A stretch of DNA of 64,000 bases. Source: Proteles cristata cristata (Eukaryota > Chordata > Mammalia > Carnivora > Hyaenidae). A program made the translations under genes and the position numbers. Shown here piece by piece: positions 22,984 to 34,079 of this stretch; position 1 is the first letter of the stretch; each line of letters opens with the position of its first letter. The notes beneath the pieces are model-generated. The model did not search any database. It was given only the letters and a program-made list of their open reading frames with translations, and was not told where the DNA came from. The stretch lies in contig JAESUZ010000980.1 in the NCBI GenBank assembly GCA_017311185.1, forward strand, positions 1,736,001 to 1,800,000. Reading direction: 5' to 3'.

Positions 22984-23190
22984 TAATATTTTTTTATTTA
23001 TTTCTAGGAGAGAGAGACAGCGTGAGCAGGGGGAGGGTCAGAGAGAGAGAGAGTCACAGACTGAAACAGGCTCCAGGCTCTGAGCTGGCAGTCAGCACAG
23101 AGCCCGATGTGGGGCTCAAACCCACGAACCGCGAGATCATGACCTAAGCGAAAGTCGGACGCTTAACCGACTAAGCCACCCAGGCGCCCC
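22984..23190 (-). mobile_element. Feliform SINE, young subfamily, inverted to its neighbour
   Basis: The head ends GGCGCCCC at 23190. It has the long body form (GAGCTGGCAGTCAGCAC). AGAAATAATTTTT before it and AGAAATATTTTTT after it look like a target duplication in the tail of the first SINE. Confidence 0.94.
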
Positions 23191-23209
23191 AGAAATATTT
23201 TTTTTTAAA

Positions 23210-23540
23210 GAAATAAAATGCACTTAAGATATAGAGTGATTATTTGACTATAGAGAGAAAATTGAAGGTTTGAGTATTTTTAAAATTCCATGTAAAACAT
23301 AGAGCAACCACTCTCCAAATACCAAATGATCTCCACATTGTAATCTGCAGCTTTGACCTCTACTCTAAGCTTTAGACTCTGAAATCCAACTTCCCACAGG
23401 ACCTTTCAGACTATTGTTATTTCCTAACTTAGCAGAGGGTACTCATAATTCACTTAGTCACATAATTCAGAAATCTGGCTGTTATCCTAAAATCCTCCCT
23501 CTCTCGTGTTCCACCCTAAACATCTAGATCAAGATCAATA
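23210..23540. other. Unassigned sequence
   Basis: Nothing recognised. Confidence 0.5.
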
Positions 23541-23544
23541 GAGC

Positions 23545-23880
23545 TGTGGTTCTTGAACCTGGCAGGGTTTCAGAACTAGGGTGTTTTGTAAAAATATCAA
23601 GCCTGCCACAGAGATTTTGATTCAGAAGGCCTGAGGTATGTCGTGGGAATCTGCATTCAAAAATAAATAAACAGGGGAGCCTAGCGGGCTCAGTCAATAG
23701 AGCATACGGAACTTGATCTTAGGGTTGTGAGTTCAAGCTCCATATCAGGAGTAGAGTTTACTTGAATGAATGAATGAATGAATGAATGAATGAATGAATG
23801 AACGAACGAACGAACACACAAACAAGCAAACAAGACTTCACAGAGAATCTGATGTTCATGGAGATTTAGGAGCCATTGCT
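23545..23880 (+). mobile_element. MER5A-type hAT remnant split by a short SINE
   Basis: 'GTGGTTCTTGAACCTGGC' and 'GATTTTGATTCAGAAGGCCTGAGG', then after the insert 'GAATCTGATGTTCATGG', follow the MER5A order. The SINE sits at about 23674-23815. Confidence 0.75.
23674..23815 (+). mobile_element. Short-form carnivore SINE with (TGAA)/(CGAA) tail
   Basis: It has a tRNA-like head and then 'GGGTTGTGAGTTCAAGC' and 'AGTAGAGTTTACTTGAATGAATG', with no C/T-rich body. The tail is an array of about nine TGAA units followed by about three CGAA units. Confidence 0.8.
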
Positions 23881-24054
23881 ATAGTGTACCTACTAACCAG
23901 GTCTCATGTCTGTACCTTCCTCACAGGTACAGACCCTCATGTCTCTCTTGAATACTGAAATCACTCTATTAGTGGTCACTTTGTATCTAGTACCCTTGGT
24001 CCTTGCCACATTCAGTCTATCCTTAGTGCTGCAAGAGTTATTTATCTGCACCTA

Positions 24055-24500
24055 AGCTTTTGAGAAGAACAGATCTAAATTCAAATCCTTGCATTACTAA
24101 TTAACAGGCCTATAATCTTGAGCAAGAACAATTCATCACTCTAAGACTCCATTTTCTCATTAGAAAAATGAGGATGATACTAATACCTATTAAAGGAGAT
24201 TAAGAGCGCCTGGGTGGCTCAGTCAGTTAAGCGTCTGACTCTTGGTTTCAACCCAGGTAATGATCTCACAGTTTGTGTGTTGGAACCCTGCTTCAGGCTC
24301 TGTGCTGTCAGCTTAGGATTCTCTCTCTTCCTCTTTCTCTCTCCCTCCCCAGCTTGCTCTCGTGCGTGCTCTCTCTCTCTCAAAAATAAATATATAAACA
24401 TAATTTTTTTAAATTTTAAATAAATGAGATTAAATTAATTAAACATGTAAAGTTCTTAGTACAGGGACTGGCATATAGCAAGCCATTAGAATTATAATTA
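24055..24500 (+). repeat. MIR split by a SINE
   Basis: MIR lead-in 'AAATTCAAATCCTTGC...CTCTAAGACTCCATTTTCTCATTAG' is at 24055-24200. It resumes at 24413 with 'AAAGTTCTTAGTACAGGGACTGGCATATAGCAAGCC'. GAGATTAA on both sides of the SINE fits a target duplication. Confidence 0.8.
24204..24412 (+). mobile_element. Feliform SINE inside a MIR
   Basis: A standard plus-strand SINE (GCGCCTGGGTGGCTCAG head, CTCTCTCTCTC tract, AAAAATAAATATATAAAC tail). Confidence 0.93.
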
Positions 24501-24504
24501 TTAT

Positions 24505-25240
24505 CTTTGTTATGACATAAATCTAATCATGTAACTTCTGTTTCATGTACTCCTCCTGCTTCCAGGCTCTTCTTCAGGGAGCATATCCCACAGTTAGAAC
24601 TTCTTGATTCCAATTTCCTTTCTCCAGGCTAGACCTCCAATTACAAGCAGTCATGAAGCATCTTGTGACATTGTACTTCTTTCCAGATTTCCTCCCGTGG
24701 CTCACACTTGAGACCTGTCCGGATTATGTGGTTCAGCCAATGGGAAGATCTAGTCTGTGATTTGGATCTTCCCCTGTTAAAGTCTGACTTCTCCAACTAC
24801 CAACTAACCAGAGTGAAGTGTCCTGACTCTAAATGAATAATGACCACAATGCTCTATATGTTTTGTATAGAACCCAATTTACCACAGATATATAGTATAC
24901 ATAATTATACACTCTTCTCCAAACAAAAAATTGAGTGATTCTTGCCTTAGCCAATACCTAAAGTTTAAGGCCATGTAGAAGTAAAGATAGATGTAAAGAA
25001 GGTAGAAGCTCAGGTAAAGGGGACCAGTCTGGAGAGATGTCATTTTCTGGGTGTGGGTGAGTCTGGTGGTCAGATCAGCAAGAGTGCCATTATTTATTCT
25101 TTATCAAGGCTGAAACATCTTGATTTCAGAAAGGTACATTGTGGTTGAAGCTGGACCCTGGCCTGTGACTGGGGACATCTAAAGGGCAAGGGGAAGCAGA
25201 GTGAAGCCCTCGGGAAAAGAAATTAGTACAACACACACAA
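24505..25240. other. Unassigned sequence
   Basis: Possibly very old L2-like pieces near 24530-24660, but not enough to call. Confidence 0.4.
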
Positions 25241-25244
25241 AAGG

Positions 25245-25425
25245 TAATGATAATGGTGATGGTAGCTGACTTTTATTGAGTATCCATTATGGGTGTGATG
25301 CTATGTTAATTCTTTTACAAACATTTTCTCTGTCACAACAACCACACAAGAGGTTAAGTGCCAGATGGAAAAACTGAGTCTCAGAGGTAAGAGACTTGTC
25401 CAAGACTACGCAACTAGTAAAACAA
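25245..25425 (-). repeat. MIR, minus strand
   Basis: 'CTTTTATTGAGTATCCATTATGGG', 'AGGTTAAGTGCC' and 'AAACTGAGTCTCAGAGG' match the reverse complement of MIR from its 3' end. Confidence 0.8.
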
Positions 25426-25604
25426 AACCTGTCCCAAACCCCACCCCACCTCCCACAGGAGCCCAGTCATAAAAACTCTTGAAGGAGACATTTTAGCTCA
25501 CTGAGCACAGGCGGGTCCCAGGGGCCCTTGCGAATCAATTTGCACACTGTGCTCAGAAGAGCAATTAGTGCCTGTTTCTTTAATCCCTAGGATCCCCCCC
25601 TCTT

Positions 25605-25885
25605 TTTTATTTAAACTCTACTTAGTTTACATATACTGTAAAATTGGTTTCAGGTGTAGAATTTAGTCATTCATCGCTTACATATAATACCCAGTGCTCA
25701 TCACAAGTGCCTTCTTTAATGCCCATCACCATTTAGACCATCCCCTGACCATCTCCTTCCAACAACCCTCAGTTTGTTCTCTATTGTTAAGAGTCTTTTA
25801 TGGTTTGCTTCCCTCTCTCTCTCCTATTTTCTTCTTCCCTTATGTTCACCTGTTTTGTTTCTTAAACTCTACATATGAGTTTGGT
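25605..25885 (-). mobile_element. LINE-1 3' end, minus strand
   Basis: 'AACCCTCAGTTTGTTCTCTATTG', 'AGAGTCTTTTATGGTTTGC' and 'CACTTACATATAACACCCAGTGCTC'-like sequence are the reverse complement of a carnivore L1 3'UTR. The far end (CTCTACATATGAG) reaches the end of ORF2. It is a 5'-truncated copy. Confidence 0.88.
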
Positions 25886-28425
25886 TCAAGTCAGACGGGG
25901 CCAAGCCTGCTGGCGGCAGGTGAGGCTGGAGCAGAGAATGACTTCAGAATTTCAAGTCGCAACTCTGGGTTGGCAATACAGTCTCAGATACTGGCTTAGA
26001 CAACATTATCCTTTTAAATCACACAAGAGGTCACTCATAAATCCACGAGATTCTGCCTATTACATACAAGTAAATAATCTCCCTGAGAATCAATTCTGGA
26101 GAATTAGTCCAGGGCATTCAAACATGGCCTTAGTTATAACCCCCCCCCAAAAAAAAACAGGAAAAAGAAAGGAAAAGAAAAAAGCCCAACAACACAAGGA
26201 GGAATAAGTAATTTGGGGCATAAATCTACAAAACAGCCATTAAAACCTACATGACAAAATGTACAGGACAACTTTGAAACAAACTTAGAATATAAGCTAA
26301 AGTTTAAAAGGGGGTCAAAATGATATCTACCATATGGACATAATTATGTTTTTGTTCAAAGCCTAGGAGACAAAACAACAACAAAAAGAATGCACCACAG
26401 TTAGAAAGGGGGGGTTGATCCTAGGCAGTGGAAGCATTTTTATTTTTCTGCTTGTTGACATTTTATATTTTTAACGAGCATAAGTTAATTCTCAATTAAA
26501 TTAAATTCTCAATTTTAAAAAACCCACTTTATTAAAAAATATAAATATAAAGAACTAGCCTCCTGGAAAGCGCTTGTGCATTCTGGAATTGTTTCTGAGT
26601 CTGGCTCAGCCCACCCTCCCAGTTTCATCGTCATGTAGCAATAATCCCATGACCCAATAGCCCAGTGGCCTGTGGTAATCAAAGCTACTAAGGAACTTCC
26701 CTGAAGTTTTGAGGGTTTCACCATTTTCTCCTGTCCCTTATAAAAAGCCACCAACAGGTTTTTGGCTTCATAAACTATCAGAAATTCAGGTTTCCTCTCA
26801 GCAGTCCATTTTCACAGAGCGATGGGGTGAAATACATGACCACACAAGCAAGGGCTGGTTTCAATTGTCAAACATTCCCAGTTGTGTTTGGTTTCTTTCC
26901 TCTCCCTGATGGGCTCCACTAGAACTCATCTGTAAACTGCTGCTCCTGAAGGATTCTATAATCCAAATAGGGCCACCCCCCACCATAGTGTATTCAGAAC
27001 GGAAGTAGCCAGGTCACAAGCTTAGATCAAGGAGGGATACCTCAGAATCCTTACCTAAGAGGAAAGAGATGCCAGCTCAGTCACAATGAACACAAAAATA
27101 TCAAAGGACTCTTGTTACAATGTTCCAGTGATTGGTACATGCTTTTCAAGTTCTGTTGTAAAATATCTTGGCAGTCATTTTACTCCAGGGATCCAGACAG
27201 GGGAAAGTCTGTTCTTGCATCATTAACAACAGCTTGGGGAAAGCCCAGCCCCTTTCACACAAACAGGGCTGGCTGCATTTGACTGCACAAAGCCAGTCAA
27301 ACTGGGACTCCTTAACATCTGCTACCTTCCATGATTATCACTCAGCACTATCTCTGAGATTTAGGGAAGAGCACAAAATACTACAACACTTTCAGACTGT
27401 AAGTTTGAAACACACTTGGGTTTTTTTCTACCTCCTGTCAGCCCTGCTTTGGAGAACAGGCAGATTCAGTCAAATTCATTTCTGTAAAGCAATGCTGTTC
27501 CATATGACTGTACTGAAACCACATTAAAGGTCTCAACTGAGGGCTATCTGGATTACTAGAAAGACACTTCAACAAACATAAAATCTCAAAAAGTGTGGCA
27601 AGTACAATATGAAGCCAGATGAACCCATGAAGATTAAGAAGGAAAAATGCTGTAACAGTAGAGGGGGGAAAGAGACATCTAAGGGGAATATGGATTGAAG
27701 CATGAAAAAGACGTCAAGAGAAGAGAAACAAAACAAAAAACCTGGAGCAAATTGCTATTCTCAAAAAATAAAAGCAGCACCTCAATTTTACCTCACTTTG
27801 GGGTCTGTATCTGGGGGTATAAGGGGCACTGAGGGGCCCCAAACCCTCCAACAGGACTAAATTTATTTCACAAATTGTTTCGTCACCTAGGACAGGACCC
27901 ACCACACCCTCTCTCAGCCTTCCTCCCTCTTCCAACTTCCAGTGAAATTAAACAATCTCACACATTTTACATTTTGCATTGATTTCTTTTTAATTTTGAC
28001 AAAATGAATCAGAGCTGAGGAAAATAAATTTAAAATACGATACAAGACCAATTGGAAAAATATTTTCCAGAGATTGAAAACTGACTTGGTTCACACCACC
28101 TCCTTGGTAAGGCCTCCATGATTAGTCTTCCCTAGCTCTTGTGGCGGAGCCAAACAAACTCCATAAAAATGAACACCGTGGTCAACAGTCTTCATTTTAT
28201 CAGACTATGAGGAAACCCAAAAGAAGAGTATGCATGGTTCCTCTTCCCTTAAGGAACTGAGAATTTCAAAATTCTACATACATAAGTCCCAGCTAAGATT
28301 TTAAACAATCTCAGAGAGCTGTTTTACAGTGAGAAAATGTATATTCATGTGATAATGAAGAAAATGTGGAAGGAGGACTGGTTATTAAAAAAAAAAAACA
28401 AAAAACAAAAAAACTTCAAGACACC
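25886..28425. other. 2.5 kb of unassigned sequence
   Basis: No repeat recognised. A TATA-like CTTATAAAAAG at 26736-26746 and a 119-codon frame at 27168-27527 were seen, but nothing supports a gene. It contains poly-A/C runs near 26140 and 28390. Confidence 0.45.
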
Positions 28426-28429
28426 CTAA

Positions 28430-28585
28430 GAATTTGTTACTCAAAATGTAGTCCATGGGAGCTTGTTCATGTAAAATCTTGGGTATTATTCCAGATCTAC
28501 TGGATCAGAATTTGCATTTTAACCAGAGATACAGTGTAGATGTGTATTCATTAAAGTTTGTGAGGTACTTACCTAAGACCCTTAG
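28430..28585 (+). mobile_element. MER5A-type hAT remnant
   Basis: 'ACTCAAAATGTAGTCCATGG', 'CCAGATCTACTGGATCAGAATTTGCATTTTAACCAG' follow the MER5A order. Confidence 0.8.
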
Positions 28586-28589
28586 CACC

Positions 28590-29120
28590 TCCCCCACACA
28601 CACCCTCTGTTCAAATGGGATACAATGTAGTTTAAAATGTTGGATGGGTAAAAAGAAATCTAACTGCCTCAAATAGTACAGAGACATGATCAACTTTCTT
28701 TTTTTTTTTATTAAAAAACAACAAAATAAGTTGAAGCATTTCAAAAAGTAAAACAAAATTAAACAGGTAGAGGAAGAAGGAAAATGGGGGTTTCAGTTAC
28801 TGATAAGCTTGGTATGAGTCAAGAGACTGTGGTTTCAAAAAAACTGAAAAGCAAGCAAATAACAAAAGCAAAAGGCTACATTAATAGAAGCATAGTAATC
28901 TAGATCAGGAGGATGACCGCCCTACTGTGCCTCATACTGATCGAGTCTTCTCTTAAGTATATTAATCTCAAGTCATCATAATTAAGGATAAACACAAACA
29001 AGAACGTGTTCTGGAGAGAGGGTCCAGGGTAATGAAATTCAAGTCTTGACCTGGGATGCTGGTGGGGATTTTTTTTGGAGGAACTGGAGTTGTTAAACCC
29101 AGTTACAAAAAGATCAGGTG
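28590..29120. other. Unassigned sequence
   Basis: Nothing recognised apart from a poly-T run at about 28700. Confidence 0.5.
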
Positions 29121-29121
29121 A

Positions 29122-29340
29122 GGGGCGCCTGGGTGGCTCAGTGGGTGGAACGACTGACTTTGGCTCAGGTCATGATCTCAAGGCTTGTGATTTCAAACGC
29201 GCATCTGGCTCTGTCCTGACAGCTCAGAGCCGGGAGCCTGCCTCAGATTCTGTGTCCCTCTCTCGCTGTGCCCCTCCCCCACTGGTTTGCACGTGCATGC
29301 TCTCTCTCAAGAATAAACAAAACATTAAAAAAAATTTTTT
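29122..29340 (+). mobile_element. Feliform SINE with TSD
   Basis: The flanks are AAAGATCAGGTGA (about 29109-29121) and AAAGATTTGGTGA (29341-29353). The head is GGGGCGCCTGGGTGGCTCAG. Confidence 0.94.
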
Positions 29341-29353
29341 AAAGATTTGGTGA

Positions 29354-30188
29354 AAAGTGTTATAAGGGAATATAAGGGAATGTCGTGTGGAAAGCACATG
29401 TTTGGTCTGTGGACAAGCATTTGAGAACCATTGGTTAAGATATTTGAGGACCATTCAAATCCCATAAACCCATTATTTATGGCTCTCAATGACTCTTTAA
29501 AGTATCTTCTGCAAAAACCAACAAAGTAGAAGAAAAGGTGCCATTCTCCTTGAATTACAGGAAAGGAAAACATGATTAATGATGGATCTTGGTCTAGAAT
29601 GAGGTTTTCTGAGCTTTGTCCAATATGCTTTCATCACCCAGTTTCTTATGAAATTTCTACCTTGGTAATCATTACAGAAGAAAAGGGACTAAAAATGACC
29701 TCCCCAAATTATTTTTTTTCTCCTATCCTATGGTCCAGTCCAGTTGTCACTCAGTCTCATGTAGTACTGAGCACCTGAACCATAGCTAGTGGAAATGAAG
29801 AAATAAAATTTTATTTTCATTTAACCTAATTGAAATAATAAATATATTTATTTATATTAAACTAATATTCGATTCAGTTATTGGAAAACTTTTAAGTATA
29901 TTTGGCACATTTTAGATATATGTCTACTTTTTCAACTGCATATGTTAGAAAACTTAAACATTATTTCCAGTGACAATTAAACATCTTAATTAACACATGC
30001 TATACGTGGAAAATATGCTGCCAATATCAATTATTTTCATGAAAAAAATGACAAATATTTCATTATTTTGTATATTAATTACATATTACAATATTTTAGA
30101 TATATTGAGTTAAATAACATATATTATTAAAATTAATTTCCTATTTCTTTTTATTTTTGTGATGTGTCTGTTCAAAATGATAAATGTA
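29354..30188. other. AT-rich sequence, perhaps an old DNA-transposon piece
   Basis: 29760-30150 is very AT-rich, and its start ('CTGAACCATAGCTAGTGGAAATGAAG') resembles a common old interspersed repeat whose name I cannot give. A MER5A-like end, TTTGAGAACCATTGG, occurs near 29420. Confidence 0.35.
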
Positions 30189-30400
30189 GGGGTGCCTGGG
30201 TGGCTCAGTCGGTTATGTGTTCAACTTCAGCTCAGATCATGATCTCACAGTTCATGTGTTCAAGCCCCACGTGAGGCTTTGTGCCGACAGCTCAGAGCCC
30301 GGATCCTGCTTTGGATTCTATTTCTCCCTCTCTCTCTCTCTGCCCCTCCCCTGCTCATGCTCTGTCTCAAAAAACAAAAAACAAAAACATTTAAAAACAA
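30189..30400 (+). mobile_element. Feliform SINE
   Basis: A standard plus-strand SINE. Possible duplication GATAAATGTAGG / GATGAATGTGG. Confidence 0.93.
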
Positions 30401-30580
30401 TTTTAAGGATGAATGTGGCTCACTTTATATTTCTATTAGACATGCCTGTTCTATATTACTCTGAAAGAGCATATTATTTTAATTTGTTTATGTTCAAAAA
30501 AGAACTCAAACCTCTCCAAGCTGAGGCTGCCTGTAGTTGACTTTTCTATCAAGCATGCCTGACTTAAGAAGGAAAGACAG

Positions 30581-30810
30581 AGGTTCCTGGGTGGCTCAGT
30601 TGGTTAAGTGTCTGCCTTTGGCTCAGGTCATGATCTCACAGTCTGGGTTCAAGCCCTGCATCTGGCTCTGAGCTGTCAGCACAGAGCTGTCAGCTGGAGC
30701 TTGGAGCTTATTTTGGGTTTTGTGTCTTCCTCTCTCTCTGCCCCTCCCCTGCTCACACTCTGTCTCTCTCTCTCTAAAATAAATAAACATTTTAAAAAAT
30801 AATTTTAAAA
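30581..30810 (+). mobile_element. Feliform SINE, first of a tandem pair
   Basis: A plus-strand SINE flanked by AGAAGGAAAGACA (30567-30579) and AAAGGGAAAGATAAA (30811-30825). Its body has a small internal duplication of the CTGTCAGC segment. Confidence 0.94.
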
Positions 30811-30825
30811 AAAGGGAAAGATAAA

Positions 30826-31033
30826 GGGCACCTGGGTGGCTCAGTCAATTAAGCATCTGACTTTTAATCTTGGCTCAGATCATAATCTCGAGGTTCATGA
30901 GTTCGAGCCCCACACATGTCTGGCTCTGCACTGTCAGGATGGAGTCTGTTTGGTATTCTCTCTCCCTCTCTCTCTGTCCCTACCCCAATCGTGCTCTCTC
31001 AAAATAAATAAGCTTTTTAAAACTTTTTTCAAA
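30826..31033 (+). mobile_element. Feliform SINE, second of a tandem pair
   Basis: A plus-strand SINE of a different sequence from its neighbour, flanked by AAAGGGAAAGATAAA (30811-30825) and AGAAGGAAAGATAAA (31035-31049). The middle copy of the target sequence is shared. Confidence 0.94.
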
Positions 31034-31049
31034 AAGAAGGAAAGATAAA

Positions 31050-31940
31050 AACTGCCAAGAAGAGCAAGATCCCCTGCATCGTTCTCTCCCCACACCACTC
31101 AAGGTTTAAGCAGAGCCTCATTCTTAGAAACGCAGTTTCCCTGCTTGAAGACACTTCCAAACAATGAAATGCGACATTTCCAGAACATATTAAATACAAG
31201 AACAAATCCCTCCTCTTCTCTGCTCTTGTTTCAGGCAAATGATTGTCCTTCAGGTGGTTGCCTTATTTTGCTGTTGCCCTATTTCCCCTTTGATGGGGCT
31301 GATGTCACAAAGACCATTACCCTGTTCCTTCTGTCCTTCTCAGGAAAAGAGGTACATACCAAACTGCATACACTCGAAAGCCTGTGTCAGGGATGAAATC
31401 ACAGATAGCCTGGCCCTTCCCATCTCTCTCAAGTTAACCAAAAGCTCAAAATTTGGGTTCATGGCTTAAGAAATGAGAGTAGAATACATCATTTCTTTTC
31501 TCTTCTCCACCTGGCTAGTTATTGCTAATGTCAATGAAGGCTTCTCTCTTTCAAGAAATCTTCACAAATCCAACTGTTAAGTCAAAACATACTTTTCTCT
31601 ATTTCAGTCACTTCCTGTGCCTCCTCGTTTGATAGTCTTCACCACTCTTTAGGTTAAAGGTCTCCTAGAACCTGCTAAGGTGCATTTCTCCATCATTGCC
31701 TGACATTCTTAAGGTAAAGACCAACATGCAAAGGGCATCCTGACTCTCGAGTCCAACTAGTGTGTGGGCCTGGGTAGAAGCAAGGAGCTGGCCTAGAGTC
31801 TACTCAGTGCTTCCCTAACCTCAGTCATTCACATGCCACCTTCGCCACCTTCGCATTTTCTGCCACACTGAGATCTTCCAGAACTCTTTTAATATTTGTC
31901 TTTAAATCAACACAAACTTTTAATTTAAACAAACGCATTT
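31050..31940. other. Unassigned sequence
   Basis: About 900 bases with no recognised repeat or gene. A 9-bp doublet GCCACCTTC occurs near 31836. Confidence 0.45.
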
Positions 31941-31953
31941 AAAAGAAGAAGTA

Positions 31954-32148
31954 GGGGTGCCTGGGTAGCTCAGGCCATTAAGCATCCAACTCTCGATTTT
32001 GGATCATGTCATGATTCCAGGGTCATGGGGTTGAACCCCACATCAGGCTCCATGCCAATTGTGGGGCCTGCTTGGGATTCTCTCTCCCTCCCTCTGCCCC
32101 TCTCCCCTGCTTGTGCTCTCTCTCTCTAAAATAAAAAATAAATTTTTA
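31954..32148 (+). mobile_element. Feliform SINE
   Basis: An older plus-strand copy (GGTGCCTGGGTAGCTCAG). The flanks AAAGAAGAAGTA and AATGAAGAAGAA look like its target duplication. Confidence 0.9.
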
Positions 32149-32242
32149 ATGAAGAAGAATTAAAGAAATTACAGAAACTTTATATCATTGCATCAATGGA
32201 AACGAATGTTTTTCCTAAGCATTAAAAATACATCACAATCAA

Positions 32243-32431
32243 GGGGCTCCTGGATGGCTCAATCAGTTCAGCTTATGACTTCGGCTCAAGTCATGATCTT
32301 GTGTTTGTGAGTTCAAGCCCCAGATCAGGCTCTGTGTCGGAAGCTCGGAGCCTGGAGCCTACTTTGAGTTCTGTCTCCTCTCTCCTGCTCACGCTCTGTC
32401 TCTAGTAAAATAAAACATTAAAAATTGTTTT
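32243..32431 (+). mobile_element. Feliform SINE with long TSD
   Basis: AAAATACATCACAATCAA at 32225-32242 and AAAATATATAACAATCAA at 32432-32449, two mismatches in 18. Confidence 0.95.
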
Positions 32432-32492
32432 AAAATATATAACAATCAAAATAAAATATTTGTCCATGTAGCATCTAAAATCCTCTCTTTTA

Positions 32493-32716
32493 GGGGCGAC
32501 TGGGTGGCTTAGTTGGTTAAGCATCTGACTTTGGCTCAGGTTATGATCTCATAGTCCGTGAGTTAGAGCCCCATGTCAGGCTCTCTGCTGACAGCTCAGT
32601 CTGGAACCTGCTTCCAATTCTGTGTCTCCCTCTCTCTCTGCCCCTCCCCTGCTCATGCTCTGTCTGTCTCTGTCTCCCAAAAATAAATAAATATTGAAAA
32701 AATAAAAATAAAAACA
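32493..32716 (+). mobile_element. Feliform SINE with TSD
   Basis: TAAAATCCTCTCTTT at 32476-32490 and TAAAATCTTCTCTTT at 32717-32731, one mismatch. Confidence 0.95.
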
Positions 32717-33025
32717 TAAAATCTTCTCTTTCACCAACAGTGTGCCCATGAAACAGTGGAACAATGGTCTAGACTGTCAGTGGCAGACCAGATGAGAGTC
32801 CAATGTGTGGACTTGAGCCTATGAAATCTCATGGTGAACTGATCCATATGGTTTAGGACACCAAATAAGGCTTTCTCTGAAACACAGCCCACATGTAATA
32901 CAAATCTTTTCTCTGGACGTAGAGCTGAGGATGATGGGGGGGGGGGTGAGACAGGGGGTAGGGAAGCACACATATCCAGTAAAGCCCAAGAAAAGCAAAA
33001 TCAGTCCCTCAAATTCATCCCCCCC

Positions 33026-33027
<2 letters not shown>

Positions 33028-33064
<37 letters not shown>
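33028..33064. repeat. (AC)n microsatellite
   Basis: About 17 uninterrupted AC units. A nearby G-run (GGGGGGGGGTGAG at about 32937) is separate. Confidence 0.97.
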
Positions 33065-33065
<1 letters not shown>

Positions 33066-33066
<1 letters not shown>

Positions 33067-33392
33067 TCCACTCCCAGCTTCCAGCAGTAGCATCTGCATG
33101 AGCAACATATTAAGAGTCTTGGGATGAATGAAGACTATAGCGGGGAGGCAAAAGGAAACAAGTATATAAAGTCTGAAGTTTACTTAGGGTGTGCAGTGTA
33201 CCCCAAAGTGACCAGATGGCTCTCTCAGTTGCCTTACCCCCTCCCCAACCTCTTACATCAAAGATCGTGTCTAGTGTCCAGTGATAATTTCAAAATCCCC
33301 TCTAAACCAAGTTCTGCAGATAAAATACATTCGGCTTGGCTTTTTCTTCTAAGTCTTCTTTCTTATTTGGGACTACTGTTTTTGCCAGTATA
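33066..33392. other. Unassigned sequence
   Basis: Nothing recognised. An 89-codon frame has no motif. Confidence 0.5.
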
Positions 33393-33405
33393 ATATAGTT
33401 GCTCT

Positions 33406-33624
33406 GGGGCGCCTGGGTGGCTCAGTTGGTTAAGCGCCCAACTTCGGCTCAGGTCATGATCTCAAGGCTTATGGGCTGTAGCCCCGGGTTGGGCTCTGTG
33501 CTGATAGCTCAGAGCCTAGAGCCTGCTTCAGATTCTATGTCTCCCTCTTTCTCTGACCTTCCTCTGCTCACACTCTGTCTCTCTCTCAAAAATGAATAAA
33601 CATTAAAAATTTTTAAAAATATAT
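33406..33624 (+). mobile_element. Feliform SINE with perfect TSD
   Basis: ATATAGTTGCTCT occurs exactly at 33393-33405 and 33625-33637. Full head GGGGCGCCTGGGTGGCTCAG. Confidence 0.96.
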
Positions 33625-33849
33625 ATATAGTTGCTCTGTGGCAAAGCATATGAAATGAGACAAAATTCCTTCTTTTGGAAATAAGATCTTAAAATTCCAA
33701 AACCTCAAATTTTATTAAAATCCCCTAGTTGTGTTTAATGACTTTAAAGCTAGACTACAGATTAGTTTTACATACATCATCTTATTTCAGTCAACTCTCA
33801 AGTTGAAACAGAAAGAACGTTTTTTTAAAGCTAAATTAAATAAACATAT

Positions 33850-34051
33850 TTTTTTGAATTTTTAAATATTTATTTTTGAGAGAGAGAGAGAGAGAGGGAG
33901 GATGGGAGAGGGGAGGGGCAGAGAGAGAGGGAGACACAGGATCCAAAGCAGGCTCCAGGCTCTGAGCTGTCAACACAGATCTCACAAACCATGAGAGCAT
34001 GACCCGAGCTAGAGTTGGACAGTTTAACCGACAGAGCCACCCAGGCACCCC
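33850..34051 (-). mobile_element. Feliform SINE with body deletion
   Basis: A minus-strand SINE with the B-box area shortened (CAACACAGATCTCACAAACC joins without the usual GGGCTCGAACCC block). Confidence 0.92.
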
Positions 34052-34079
34052 AAACATAAACTTTATTTAACACATCCAT

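Noticed and set aside
26736..26746. TATA-box-like CTTATAAAAAG
   Set aside because: An isolated word in AT-rich DNA with no initiator, CpG island or downstream gene.
27168..27527. 119-codon open frame
   Set aside because: No recognisable domain, biased codon use or splice context; within the range expected by chance.
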